Below the pieces are notes generated by a model. The model worked only from the letters and a program-made list of their open reading frames with translations, was not told the origin of the DNA and made no database searches. DNA of 64,000 bases. It comes from Subtercola vilae. GTDB lineage: Bacteria > Actinomycetota > Actinomycetes > Actinomycetales > Microbacteriaceae. Below, in pieces: positions 1 to 8,205 of the stretch. The position numbers were made by a program, and so were the translations under genes. The DNA lies in contig NZ_QYRT01000004.1 in assembly GCF_004923255.1 (NCBI RefSeq), positions 62,001 through 126,000 on the forward strand, written 5' to 3'. Numbering within the stretch: position 1 is the first letter of the stretch; the number at the start of each line of letters is the position of its first letter.

Positions 1-1
1 G

Positions 2-862
2 CCCAACGGCAATTACATCGCAACCTTCGAGGTGGTGAATCGGCCCAGCCAGTCGAACAACACGGCCCCCGTCTACTACAAGATCTCACCAGACGGCCTG
101 ACGTGGTCTCCTGCTTCCAGCATTGGAACACAGATCACCCTCCCGAACGGTCGGAGCATCGGATCCTCCCCCGAAGTGCGGTGGATTCCCACCGCCGGTA
201 ACGCGAACGGCATGATCGTCGTCTCCTCCAAGTGGGGTCTCACCTCTGCCGGGGCTATCGACGGCGGGCAGAATTTCGTCGTCAACCGCAACCAGGGCAG
301 TGGTTCGTGGGAGCAACTGCCCTACGCGGTCACCTACGACGCCGCCGATACGCAAGGCGGAACCTTCGCCGGGTTCGCCCAGAGCTTCGATAGCAGCGCT
401 GACGGTAAGACGCTCTACCAGGCGACCAACGTCGAGAACCTCACCACCACCTACAACGACGTGCGTGTCGGATCCATCCCCATCAATGCCACCGCGTACG
501 AGGCAGAATCGGCTTCCCTCACCGACACCTCACTGGTCAGCCAAGGCGATGCCGTCGGCGGTGTGAAGGTCGGCAACATCAACAACGCCGACAGCTCGGT
601 ACGATTCACCGTCACCGCAGCAACCGCCGGCACGTACACAATGAACGTGCGGTACGACAACGGCAACGGTTCGACCAGCACTCACAACGTCAGTGTCAAC
701 GGCGGGGCGAACACGGCCCTGTCGTACCCGGTGACGCCGAACTGGGGTCGTTTCGCCTGGGCGCAGCGCACCGTCACCCTCACAGCGGGCAGCAACACGA
801 TCACCTTCACCAAAGGCACCGGATTCGCCGAGCTCGACCAGATTCAGATCTACCAACCGTAA
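2..862 (+). CDS. Secreted sialidase-fold glycosidase with C-terminal CBM35/CBM6-like domain (5' truncated by window)
   Basis: The frame is open from the first bases of the window, so only the C-terminal 286 residues are present. The first half has the short beta-strand pattern of BNR/sialidase-like propellers (YYKISPDGLTW, then SSPEVRWIP and VSSKWG), as in exo-acting arabinanases and related enzymes. From about residue 162 there is a carbohydrate-binding domain of the CBM35/CBM6 type: it opens with YEAESASL, has a Gly-rich middle and closes with AELDQIQIY. The protein is probably extracellular, although the signal peptide lies outside the window. It is followed at once by a strong terminator. 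The domain architecture is fairly clear; the substrate is not, and family assignment needs the missing N-terminus. Confidence 0.7.
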   Translation, partial: PNGNYIATFEVVNRPSQSNNTAPVYYKISPDGLTWSPASSIGTQITLPNGRSIGSSPEVRWIPTAGNANGMIVVSSKWGLTSAGAIDGGQNFVVNRNQGSGSWEQLPYAVTYDAADTQGGTFAGFAQSFDSSADGKTLYQATNVENLTTTYNDVRVGSIPINATAYEAESASLTDTSLVSQGDAVGGVKVGNINNADSSVRFTVTAATAGTYTMNVRYDNGNGSTSTHNVSVNGGANTALSYPVTPNWGRFAWAQRTVTLTAGSNTITFTKGTGFAELDQIQIYQP

Positions 863-870
863 GCCAGAAC

Positions 871-917
871 AAGAACGATGGGCCCACGCGAAAGCTCGCG
901 TGGGCCCATCGTTCTTT
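871..917. terminator. Bidirectional rho-independent terminator
   Basis: Positions 871-890 and 897-916 form a perfect 20-bp inverted repeat with a 6-base loop. The left arm begins with A residues and the right arm ends in TTCTTT, so both strands carry a short U-rich end. It sits between two convergent genes (stops at 862 and 936), where a shared terminator is expected. Confidence 0.88.
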
Positions 918-935
918 CTGGTGAACGTGTCTGAC

Positions 936-2030
936 TCAGCCCGTCGTGGTGTCGGCCGCTTTCGTGGTCGGAGTGATCCCGAGCTGAGTGAGTGCAGCCT
1001 GGGCGTACTGCTGAGTGAAGGTCGATGCAAACGGCACCTTGGTGACGTCGGTTCCGATAGCGTTCTCCATGGCGAAGATCGTCGTCGGGCCTCCGGCGGG
1101 CATCAGGCCGTCTGGAAGAAACTGCCCGTAGTCCGCTTGCAGAGCTGCGACGTACTGATCTTTTGACACGGTGCTGTTCTGCACGAACTCCTGGGGCAAT
1201 GCGTCAGCAACATCTTTCGCAGTATGGGTGTGCATCCACTCCATCGTGGCGACGAGCGCAGTGACGACTTTCTGCACGGTGTCTTGGTTCTGGCTGACCC
1301 AATCAGCATTCGCAAGCAGACCGGCTGCCGGCCACGCACCGCCCAGATTCTGCTGCGCACCCTGAGTGGTTGCGAGGTCGAGCGCAGAGACGGCTATGCC
1401 CTGCGATTCGAGAGCGGCGACCGTCGGCTGCGTGGTCATCACGCAGTCGGCCTCACCCCGTTGCAGGGCCGCGATGGCCGTCGCGCCGGCGTGCACAGCG
1501 ACGGTCGTGTAGTCCGACTTCGAAACACCACCCTTGGATGCGACGAATTGCGTCAGTTGGTCGGTGCCGGAACCCAGGTCTGTCACCCCCATCTTTTTGC
1601 CGCGAATGTCGGCGGGTGTCTTCACGTTTGCCGCGGGGGTGCACATGATCCGTTCTCCGGGAGCACCAGCGAGCTGCACCAGATTGATGATGTTCTTGCC
1701 CTTGGACTGAAAGTCGGGTGCGTGAATGTACCAGGCGCCAGAGAAGTTGACCTGGCCGGAGACCATCGCCTCCTCTGCGCCGACGCCCCCGTTCTGTTCG
1801 GTCGACAATTGCATGTTGACGCCATATTTCTTGTAGAAGCCGAGACTCTCTGCCAGCTGATAGGGCAGGTAGATCTGCTTGTCGATGCCACCGACCATCA
1901 TGGAGACAACCGGTAGTGCTGCCCCATCGGAGCCTGTTGCGTTGGGGGTGGCGTTGCCGCTGCATCCCGCGAGTACCAGCGACAATGCTGCTACTGCGGA
2001 GGCGGCAGCGACGATGCTGCGCTTTTTCAT
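936..2030 (-). CDS. ABC transporter substrate-binding lipoprotein, NitT/TauT type
   Basis: This is a 364-residue extracytoplasmic solute receptor. Residues 1-23 form a lipoprotein signal peptide with lipobox LAGC and acylated Cys23. The mature part has the NMT1/THI5-like fold seen in taurine, nitrate, sulfonate and pyrimidine receptors, with an early segment like YLPYQLAESLGFYKKYG and a typical central segment TPADIRGKKMGV. It ends the leftward operon ATPase-permease-receptor. The family binds many small anions and heterocycles, so the ligand cannot be read from sequence. The divergent CitA-type sensor kinase may sense the same compound; that link is inferred from position. Confidence 0.85.
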   Translation of the reverse strand: MKKRSIVAAASAVAALSLVLAGCSGNATPNATGSDGAALPVVSMMVGGIDKQIYLPYQLAESLGFYKKYGVNMQLSTEQNGGVGAEEAMVSGQVNFSGAWYIHAPDFQSKGKNIINLVQLAGAPGERIMCTPAANVKTPADIRGKKMGVTDLGSGTDQLTQFVASKGGVSKSDYTTVAVHAGATAIAALQRGEADCVMTTQPTVAALESQGIAVSALDLATTQGAQQNLGGAWPAAGLLANADWVSQNQDTVQKVVTALVATMEWMHTHTAKDVADALPQEFVQNSTVSKDQYVAALQADYGQFLPDGLMPAGGPTTIFAMENAIGTDVTKVPFASTFTQQYAQAALTQLGITPTTKAADTTTG

Positions 2031-2148
2031 CTTGAGTGCGTTTCCTTTCGGTATCGCCGGGAACGGATGCTCTCGGCGAGGTTCGTGACAGATGGCAGAA
2101 GCTGAGACATCCGGTCTCTGCCGCTTCGGGGAGTTCGAGTGCTTCAGA

Positions 2149-3051
2149 TCAGATCGCTTGCGTATCTGATCGCACCGGCGGGCGCCACTTCAGCACCGAA
2201 CGCTCGAGAAGAGTGATGAGATATTCCGCGCCGAGAGTGACGACGGCCATGATCACCATGCAGGCGAACACGGTGTTCGGATCGAATCGGCCCTGGGACT
2301 GGCTGATGATCAGGCCGATGCCTTTCTGGGCTCCGAGCACTTCGGCGACGAGCGCCCCGATGATGGCGAAACCGAACGCGGTGTGCAGGCTCGCGATGAT
2401 CCACGTCATCGCAGAGGGAATGGTGACGTGGCGTGCCACCTGCAGGGGTGACGCGCCCAGAACCCGAACGTTTGCGACCAGGTTCTGGTCGACCTCCCGC
2501 ACGCCTTGGTAGGCGTTGAAGAAGACCGCGAAGAACACCAGCACGGCAGCGAGCAGAATCTTCGGAAAGATGCCGAGCCCGAACGCGACAATGAAAATCG
2601 AGCCGAGCACGATGCGGGGGATCGAGTTCAACACCTTTATATAGGGGTTGAACACGTTCGACAGGTACCGGTTCGAACCGAGAAGAATCCCGAAGATCAC
2701 ACCAGCGATCGTTCCGAGAAGAAACCCGAACAGGGCCTCTTGCACGGTCACCCAGAGCTGATCCCAGATCGATCCGAACGCCGTGCCCGCCGTGAAGAGC
2801 GTGACGAGGGAGTCCCAAATGAGCGTGGGCTCCCCGTAGAAGAAGGGGTCGAGTATCTTGTTCTGCGCGAGCAGCTGCCATCCACCGATGAAGATGACGG
2901 CAACGGCGATGCGGCCAACCCAGACCCAGGTTCTGTTTCGGCTGCGGGAACGCCGGGCGGATGCCTGAAGTTCCGCCTCAGACTGCAGCGCCGGTGTACC
3001 TGTGGCACGGGCGGCCGCGGCGCCTCTGTTGTGCTGAATCAGGGTGCTCAT
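2149..3051 (-). CDS. ABC transporter permease, SsuC/TauC type
   Basis: This 300-residue inner-membrane permease has about six transmembrane segments, starting near residue 47 after a charged cytoplasmic tail. It carries the binding-protein-dependent transport signature region around LGASPLQVARHVTIPSA, the EAA-like loop that contacts the ATPase. The ATG start overlaps the ATPase stop by 4 bases, so the two are translationally coupled. It forms the channel of the NitT/TauT-type importer with the genes on either side. Confidence 0.88.
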   Translation of the reverse strand: MSTLIQHNRGAAAARATGTPALQSEAELQASARRSRSRNRTWVWVGRIAVAVIFIGGWQLLAQNKILDPFFYGEPTLIWDSLVTLFTAGTAFGSIWDQLWVTVQEALFGFLLGTIAGVIFGILLGSNRYLSNVFNPYIKVLNSIPRIVLGSIFIVAFGLGIFPKILLAAVLVFFAVFFNAYQGVREVDQNLVANVRVLGASPLQVARHVTIPSAMTWIIASLHTAFGFAIIGALVAEVLGAQKGIGLIISQSQGRFDPNTVFACMVIMAVVTLGAEYLITLLERSVLKWRPPVRSDTQAI

Positions 3052-3905
3052 GCTGCCACTCCCGTTGTGCGCTGGTATGCCCGCTGAACTTCGTCGCGCA
3101 GCGACTCCCAGATCTGCGTCTGCAACTCGATGAACCTTTTCTCGTGGCGCAGCGTTTGAACATCTCCTCGCGGTCGCGGCAGGTCGATGTCGAAGATGTC
3201 TTTCACCGTGCCGGGACTGGTGGTCATAATGACGACGCGGTCAGAAAGCGCTACAGCCTCGTCGAGATCGTGGGTGATGAACAACACCGAAGGCCGAAGC
3301 TCCTCCCACAACCCGAGAAGTTCGGTCTGCATGATGGCTTTGGTCTGCACGTCGAGCGCACCGAACGGCTCATCCATGAGCAGGATGCGCGGGTTGTTGA
3401 TCAGCGCCGCTGCCAACGCGACCCGTTTGCGCATTCCTCCAGAGAGTTGATGAGGGTATCGATCCTCGAATCCGCTCAGGCCCACCCGGCGCAACCAGTC
3501 GAGCGCGAGCACCATCGCTTCTTTCTTCGATGTTCCCAAAAGCACCGGGCCGATCATCACGTTCTGCAGAACGGTCTTCCAGGGAAAAAGCGAGTCTGCC
3601 TGAAACATATAGCTGACCCCGTTGGTGATGCCGTCGACGATGTGCCCGCCCACCTGGACGGATCCACCGCTGGGCCGCTCCAGCCCTGAGACCTGCGCGA
3701 GTGTCGTCGACTTGCCACAGCCGGTCGGACCGACGATCGCGCAGAACTGACCCGGCTCGACCGTGAGGGAAACGTCTCGAATAGCCGTGAAGGGTTGACC
3801 CTTCGGCGTCAGAAATCTCTTCGTCAGCCCGACGATGTCGATTTGCGCTCCCTCATCAGCCACTCCGGGGGCAACCGGGGTGCGCTTGGGGGTGTTGTCA
3901 CCCAT
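3048..3905 (-). CDS. ABC transporter ATP-binding protein, NitT/TauT type
   Basis: This 285-residue ATPase has Walker A GPTGCGKST at residues 59-67, the ABC signature LSGGM at 154-158 and Walker B RILLMDEP at 173-180, followed by the D-loop. It belongs to the SsuB/TauB group, which couples ATP hydrolysis to import. An in-frame ATG lies further upstream at 3995, but the ATG at 3905 has a Shine-Dalgarno sequence (AGAGAGG) at good spacing. The longer start would also place 20-bp repeats, likely operators, inside or beside the coding sequence. I therefore chose 3905. It is the first gene of the leftward importer operon. Confidence 0.87.
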   Translation of the reverse strand: MGDNTPKRTPVAPGVADEGAQIDIVGLTKRFLTPKGQPFTAIRDVSLTVEPGQFCAIVGPTGCGKSTTLAQVSGLERPSGGSVQVGGHIVDGITNGVSYMFQADSLFPWKTVLQNVMIGPVLLGTSKKEAMVLALDWLRRVGLSGFEDRYPHQLSGGMRKRVALAAALINNPRILLMDEPFGALDVQTKAIMQTELLGLWEELRPSVLFITHDLDEAVALSDRVVIMTTSPGTVKDIFDIDLPRPRGDVQTLRHEKRFIELQTQIWESLRDEVQRAYQRTTGVAA

Positions 3906-3987
3906 GTGCTTGACCTCTCTGTCTTTGCACTTCGTCAGTGCTTCTGCGTGATGATGCTCGCAGGAGGCCGAAGTGCTGTCTCGTTTC

Positions 3988-4052
3988 TGCGCCATGAGCG
4001 CGTTGTGCGCATGAGAAGCCGGTTGTGCGCATTAGAAGCCGGTTCTGCGCAT
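3988..4052. promoter_or_regulatory. Phased TGCGCA operator repeats between ABC importer and two-component system
   Basis: The decamer TTGTGCGCAT occurs at 4003-4012 and 4023-4032 and as TTCTGCGCAT at 4043-4052, exactly 20 bp apart. A fourth, imperfect copy (TTCTGCGCC) lies near 3986-3993. Each core contains the palindrome TGCGCA. A 20-bp spacing is two helical turns, so bound proteins would line up on one face of the DNA. The repeats lie between the starts of the divergent ATPase and histidine kinase genes, so they are probably sites for the encoded response regulator. Confidence 0.6.
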
Positions 4053-4085
4053 ATTGCTCACGTGATCCAGTGCGACAATCAATGC

Positions 4086-5699
4086 ATGATGCGACGGCGG
4101 ATCAGAAAACTTTCGACCCAGATGTTTCTTGCACACCTGGCGATTCTGACGACCTCCACCGCTATCGGATTTCTTCTGTTCGCCGCCACAGCCCGAGGCC
4201 ATCTTGATGACGAGTACCAGTCGAGGGCTGCCTCGATCGCACAGACCTTCGCGCAAGACGACTCAGTTCAGACCTGTCTCTCTGCACGAAACGCATCGTG
4301 CGACGCGCGCATCCAGGAGCTCGCCACGGTCACCGCGGCCGAAACGGGCTCAGCCTTCGTCGTCGTCATCGACGCACACTCTGTTCGCGTCTCACACCCC
4401 AACCCCGCGCTCATCGGCAAGCCCGTCTCCGAACCGCTGATCGCAACCGACGGTCAAGTTCACCTGCGGGTAGACAACGGAGCAACGGGAACCACCGCCA
4501 ATGCGATTGCACCCTTGTATTCCGCAGAGGGTGCCTTCATCGGCGAAGTGTCTGTGGGCATCAGAGAAGACTCTGTTTCGAACGCACTGCTCGCCCAGCT
4601 GCCTTCCTATGGCGTCTGGTTCGTCGTCATGCTGCTGCTCGGCGGGCTGGCCTCGTTCGGCCTGTCCGCTCGCCTGAAGAGACGCACGTTCGGGTTGGAG
4701 CTGGATGAGATCGCCCGTCTTCTGCAAGAAAGAGAAGCGACACTGCACGGAATCCGCGAAGGCGTCATCGCCATCGACCCGGCAGGCCGGATCAGCGTCA
4801 ACAACGACGAAGCACAGCGGCTGCTTCACCTCGCCGACAACGTCGTCGGCCACCGGGTAGAAGATGTGCTCCCACCCGGCCCGGTACGCGACGCTCTCAC
4901 AGGCACGAGCGTCGTAACCGATCAGATCGTGCTCACCGAAGATTTCTGGCTTGTTGTGAACAGAATGCCGGTGATCCTGTCTGGCCATCCGCACGGCGTG
5001 GTGGTGACGCTACAAGACAGAACCGTCGTTGAGGCGCTCAGCCGAGAACTCGACGGTGAACGCAGCCTGACCGAATCGATGCGCGCCCAGCAGCATGAAT
5101 TCAGCAACCGCATTCACGGCATCGCAGGGCTCCTCGAGCTCGGCCGATCTGAGGAAGCGCTCGAGTACGTCAACGAGATTCGCGGCACCGCAGCAGATCT
5201 CGACCAGACCCTCCGAACTCGTATTGCCGCGCCCCAACTCGTCGGTCTCATGCTCGGCAAAGCCGCCGAGGCGAACGAGCGCGGAATCCAACTGACACTC
5301 GATCCGGCGACCTCCGTAGGAGCAGCGCCAGACCGTGTGCAAGCTCTCACCACCATCGTGGGCAACTTGATCGACAATGCCTTCGATGCCGTAGCTGAAA
5401 CTGCGGCACCCCGCCGGGTAGAGGTCGGCATCGTCGAGACCGACGATGAGCTGCGGGTCACGGTCAGCGACAACGGCCCCGGGGTTTCGGATGCAGCACT
5501 TCCGCAGTTGTTCCGAAACGGTTTCACCACCAAGCGAGGCTCATTTGTGCGACACAGTGGGCTTGGGCTCTCCCTGGTACAGCGTTCCGTGACAACTCTG
5601 GGCGGCAGCATCACGGTCTCCGAAGGGCCGGGGGCCACCTTCACCATCGTGATGCCGCGATCGACGGCCCCCAGCAAGAACACCGAGGTGACAGCATGA
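4086..5699 (+). CDS. Sensor histidine kinase, CitA/DcuS/DctS type
   Basis: This 537-residue membrane sensor has a transmembrane helix near residues 14-35, an extracytoplasmic sensor domain of about 140 residues, a second helix near 175-195, and a cytoplasmic PAS domain around 215-320. The phospho-acceptor region QQHEFSNRIH (His near 337) is the SpoB-like dimerisation type found in CitA and DcuS. The HATPase domain has an N box (GNLIDNAFDAV, near 424) and later G boxes. The family senses carboxylates and related small ligands outside the cell. The frame is open far upstream, but two adjacent ATGs at 4086/4089 begin just before the first helix. It overlaps the response regulator by 4 bases. Confidence 0.9.
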   Translation: MMRRRIRKLSTQMFLAHLAILTTSTAIGFLLFAATARGHLDDEYQSRAASIAQTFAQDDSVQTCLSARNASCDARIQELATVTAAETGSAFVVVIDAHSVRVSHPNPALIGKPVSEPLIATDGQVHLRVDNGATGTTANAIAPLYSAEGAFIGEVSVGIREDSVSNALLAQLPSYGVWFVVMLLLGGLASFGLSARLKRRTFGLELDEIARLLQEREATLHGIREGVIAIDPAGRISVNNDEAQRLLHLADNVVGHRVEDVLPPGPVRDALTGTSVVTDQIVLTEDFWLVVNRMPVILSGHPHGVVVTLQDRTVVEALSRELDGERSLTESMRAQQHEFSNRIHGIAGLLELGRSEEALEYVNEIRGTAADLDQTLRTRIAAPQLVGLMLGKAAEANERGIQLTLDPATSVGAAPDRVQALTTIVGNLIDNAFDAVAETAAPRRVEVGIVETDDELRVTVSDNGPGVSDAALPQLFRNGFTTKRGSFVRHSGLGLSLVQRSVTTLGGSITVSEGPGATFTIVMPRSTAPSKNTEVTA

Positions 5700-6391
5700 C
5701 GGCCGACCCGCTGACCGTGCTCATTGTCGACGACGACTTCCGTGTCGCCTCGGTTCACCATGGCTTCGTCGAAAAGGTACCCGGGTTTGTCGTGGTGGGC
5801 GAAGCACACACAGCGACCGAGGCGCTGGAGATGGCTGAGCGACTGCACCCCGATCTTGTTCTCATGGACATCTATCTGCCCGATGGAGACGGGCTAGACG
5901 TGACACGCGCTCTTCTTGACAGCGCACGCGCCCCGATCGTGTTCGTCATCTCCGCCGCAACAGACGTCGAGGCGGTGCGCACGGCGATTCAACTCGGCGT
6001 GGTGCACTACCTCGTCAAACCCTTTGGTTTCGCAGCGCTCGCCGAGCGTCTGGGCGCAGTCAGAGCGGCCCGCGCGCAGATCGCCGATTGGCCCTCTGAC
6101 GCCAGCCAGCAACACATCGACCACTTGTTCGACCTCCTTCGCCCGGCGCGATCAGACCATGATGCTGCCGACGTCGAGCACCTCGCACCCACCCTGCAGC
6201 TCGTCTACAAGTCGATCGGCAATCAGAAGCCAGGCCTCTCGGCATCTGAGATCGCAGCGCTTGTCGGTATCAGTCGAGCTACGGCGCAACGCTACCTGGC
6301 CCAGCTCGAAAACCTCGGAGCCGTCTCGCTCGAACTTCGATACGGCCAAACGGGCCGCCCGGAGCATCGATACTCGCTTCGTCATCGCTGA
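5696..6391 (+). CDS. Response regulator, CitB/DctR family
   Basis: This 231-residue regulator has a receiver domain with acidic pocket D12-D14, phospho-acceptor Asp58 (LVLMDIYLPDGDG) and conserved Lys108 in VKPF. The C-terminal part carries a helix-turn-helix (LSASEIAALVGISRATAQRYL, about residues 185-205) typical of CitB/DcuR-type regulators. Its start overlaps the kinase stop by 4 bases (ATGA), a standard two-component pair. The phased TGCGCA repeats upstream of the pair are its most likely binding sites, which would let it control the divergent importer operon and its own genes. Confidence 0.9.
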   Translation: MTADPLTVLIVDDDFRVASVHHGFVEKVPGFVVVGEAHTATEALEMAERLHPDLVLMDIYLPDGDGLDVTRALLDSARAPIVFVISAATDVEAVRTAIQLGVVHYLVKPFGFAALAERLGAVRAARAQIADWPSDASQQHIDHLFDLLRPARSDHDAADVEHLAPTLQLVYKSIGNQKPGLSASEIAALVGISRATAQRYLAQLENLGAVSLELRYGQTGRPEHRYSLRHR

Positions 6392-6426
6392 CGACATCTG
6401 AGTTCGTCACTGACGCCGTACGGAGC

Positions 6427-7809
6427 TCAGGTCAGGGGGCGCACTGTCGGTGTCGTCATTTCAACGGTGGTCTGAAGGCTGAGTTGCCGCAACTCGAGCT
6501 GGGTGACGATAAGTGCGGCGAGGTCTTCGAGGTTCGCCAGTTCTACGGTGCTGACACCGCGAGGAATGAAGTCGAGCACGCTGAGGGTGCCGATCACGGT
6601 GCCATCCTGACGACGAAGCGGCACCCCGACGTAGAAGCGCAGGCCCAGGGGGCCCGTCACGAGTGGACTGTTTTTGGCACGGTCGTCGAGACGCCCGTCT
6701 GTGATGATGACCGGCTCATCGCTCGGCGCGGGTGTGCCCGTGAGATCGATCTGCCGGGCGATCTGATCGACGGCGTCGCCATAGTGCGATCGGAACCATG
6801 TCTTGTCGCGGTCGACGACGCTCACGATCGCGATGGGAGCAGAGAACACCCGTGCGGCCATTGCGGTGGCCCGATCCAGTGCCTCGTTGGGCAGCGTCTC
6901 GAGGATCGCTGAGCGAGCCAGAGCGGCGGCGCGGGATGCCTCATCAGGAAACAGCGGGTGCAGAACCTCCTCCTTGTGCCGGCCGCTTTCGGCGATGACA
7001 ATGTGGCGAAGGGCGGCCACGAGTTCGTGGCGTTGCGGCCGGTTGTTGGGGTGACGGTCGGTCATCGCCGCGAGTAACCCCCGCCAGAGCTCGGGTAGCT
7101 TCTCCGGTACGACCGGATCGCGCTCGAGGCGCGCCATGGCAGATTCGACGATGCTGCCGGGGTACTCGAGCTGACGGGTGAAGCACTGCAACAGCACCAA
7201 GCCGAGAGAGTAGACGTCGGTGGCAGCAGAGATGGTGGTACCCGATGCCTGCTCAGGGCTGAGATAGCCCGCAGTTCCTGTTGTCACACCCTGAGCTGTG
7301 AGTCGTTCGAGGTCGTGTGCAAGGGCGATACCGAAATCGGTGAGCTTGGCGCGCGCACGCGACGACCCATCCTGATAGTCGACCAGAAGGATATTCGACG
7401 GTTTGACGTCTCGATGAATCACGTTGCGGGCATGCATGTAGTCGAGCGCCTCTGCCATGTCATACCCGATCTCGGCGATGTGCCTCGCGGAGAGCCGGGG
7501 CCCGCTGGTGAGGTGCACATGAAGATCTGGCCCGTTGACGAGAGCCATGACCAGGTATCGGTTCGCTCGGCCATACTCGTCATACTCGGCACCAGCATCG
7601 AACAGCTGAACCAGAGCGTGATGGTCTAGTGAGGCAAGCACGGCAAGCTCTCCGTCGACCCGACCAGACTGCGCCTGGGCCGTGTGAAAGAGTTTGATTG
7701 CAACATCTCGGCCGAGTACTTCGTCGCGCGCCCTGAACACGGTGGCCATACCGCCGTATCCGATGGGTTCGAGCAACCGGTAACGATCGCCGAGCATCTT
7801 GTCGATCAT
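6427..7809 (-). CDS. Soluble Ser/Thr protein kinase with C-terminal GAF domain
   Basis: This 460-residue protein begins with a complete Hanks-type kinase: Gly-rich loop IGYGGMATVF, ATP-binding Lys39 (VAIKLF), catalytic HRDVKPSN (Asp134), DFG at 158-160 and the activation segment GTAGYLSPEQASG. A GAF domain follows at about 300-450 (SAPIAIVSVVDRDKTWF, then FYVGVPL and IGTLSVLD). There is no transmembrane segment, unlike the neighbouring kinase, so it is probably cytoplasmic with activity tuned by whatever the GAF domain senses. Most actinobacterial kinases of this type have a membrane anchor and extracellular domain, so the GAF architecture is less usual. The GAF ligand is unknown. Confidence 0.9.
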   Translation of the reverse strand: MIDKMLGDRYRLLEPIGYGGMATVFRARDEVLGRDVAIKLFHTAQAQSGRVDGELAVLASLDHHALVQLFDAGAEYDEYGRANRYLVMALVNGPDLHVHLTSGPRLSARHIAEIGYDMAEALDYMHARNVIHRDVKPSNILLVDYQDGSSRARAKLTDFGIALAHDLERLTAQGVTTGTAGYLSPEQASGTTISAATDVYSLGLVLLQCFTRQLEYPGSIVESAMARLERDPVVPEKLPELWRGLLAAMTDRHPNNRPQRHELVAALRHIVIAESGRHKEEVLHPLFPDEASRAAALARSAILETLPNEALDRATAMAARVFSAPIAIVSVVDRDKTWFRSHYGDAVDQIARQIDLTGTPAPSDEPVIITDGRLDDRAKNSPLVTGPLGLRFYVGVPLRRQDGTVIGTLSVLDFIPRGVSTVELANLEDLAALIVTQLELRQLSLQTTVEMTTPTVRPLT

Positions 7810-7814
7810 GAACC

Positions 7815-8072
7815 CTAGACGAGAGGGTCGTCGCGATCGATCGTTCGTCGGGACACCTGCTCGCCGCTCACGGGGTCAACAGCCGAGCGCGTGGTCATTG
7901 TGCTTTGGCGGCGCCGTGTGATGAGCACTATTCCGATGATCATGCCGAGCACACCGGCAGCCATCAAGATGTATCCGACAAGATGCAGGTCGATGAAGGA
8001 GACCTGCACGTTCACGGCGAAGGCAAGAATTGCGCCGACAACAAAAAGGAAGATGCCCGATCCAAGGCTCAT
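7815..8072 (-). CDS. DUF6458 family small membrane protein
   Basis: This 85-residue protein has two transmembrane helices and a short charged tail. The sequence beginning MSLGSGIFLFVVGAILAF and the second helix (VGYILMAAGVLGMIIGIVLI followed by TRRRR-like residues) match the DUF6458 family common in actinobacteria. An in-frame extension reaches 8132, but the ATG at 8072 has a Shine-Dalgarno sequence (GCAGGA) at good distance and fits the family start. The stop lies 5 bases from the start of the kinase gene at 7809, so the two may be co-transcribed. The function is unknown. Confidence 0.85.
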   Translation of the reverse strand: MSLGSGIFLFVVGAILAFAVNVQVSFIDLHLVGYILMAAGVLGMIIGIVLITRRRQSTMTTRSAVDPVSGEQVSRRTIDRDDPLV

Positions 8073-8156
8073 GATAATTTCCTGCTTTCGAATGCTCGTG
8101 GTGAAAGCGGCAGTTGCCGACAAGAGTCTCATGACGATAGCAACTAGTTCATTGGT

Positions 8157-8163
8157 CTAGCAA
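8157..8163. promoter_or_regulatory. Possible MarR half-site upstream of the DUF6458 gene
   Basis: CTAGCAA at 8157-8163 is the same half-site as the TTGCTAG arm of the palindrome upstream of the MarR gene. A CTAG repeat (8144-8147) lies to its left. The match is to a half-site only, so this is tentative. Confidence 0.3.
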
Positions 8164-8205
8164 TCGGCTTGACATGACGATTGCGGCGAGGCTATAAGCA
8201 GCTCG

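Noticed and set aside
3906-3995. Longer N-terminus for the NitT-type ATPase from ATG 3995
   Set aside because: The extra 30 residues (CEHHHAEAL region) are unlike the family, and ATG 3905 has a good ribosome-binding site; the longer start would also run into the operator repeats.
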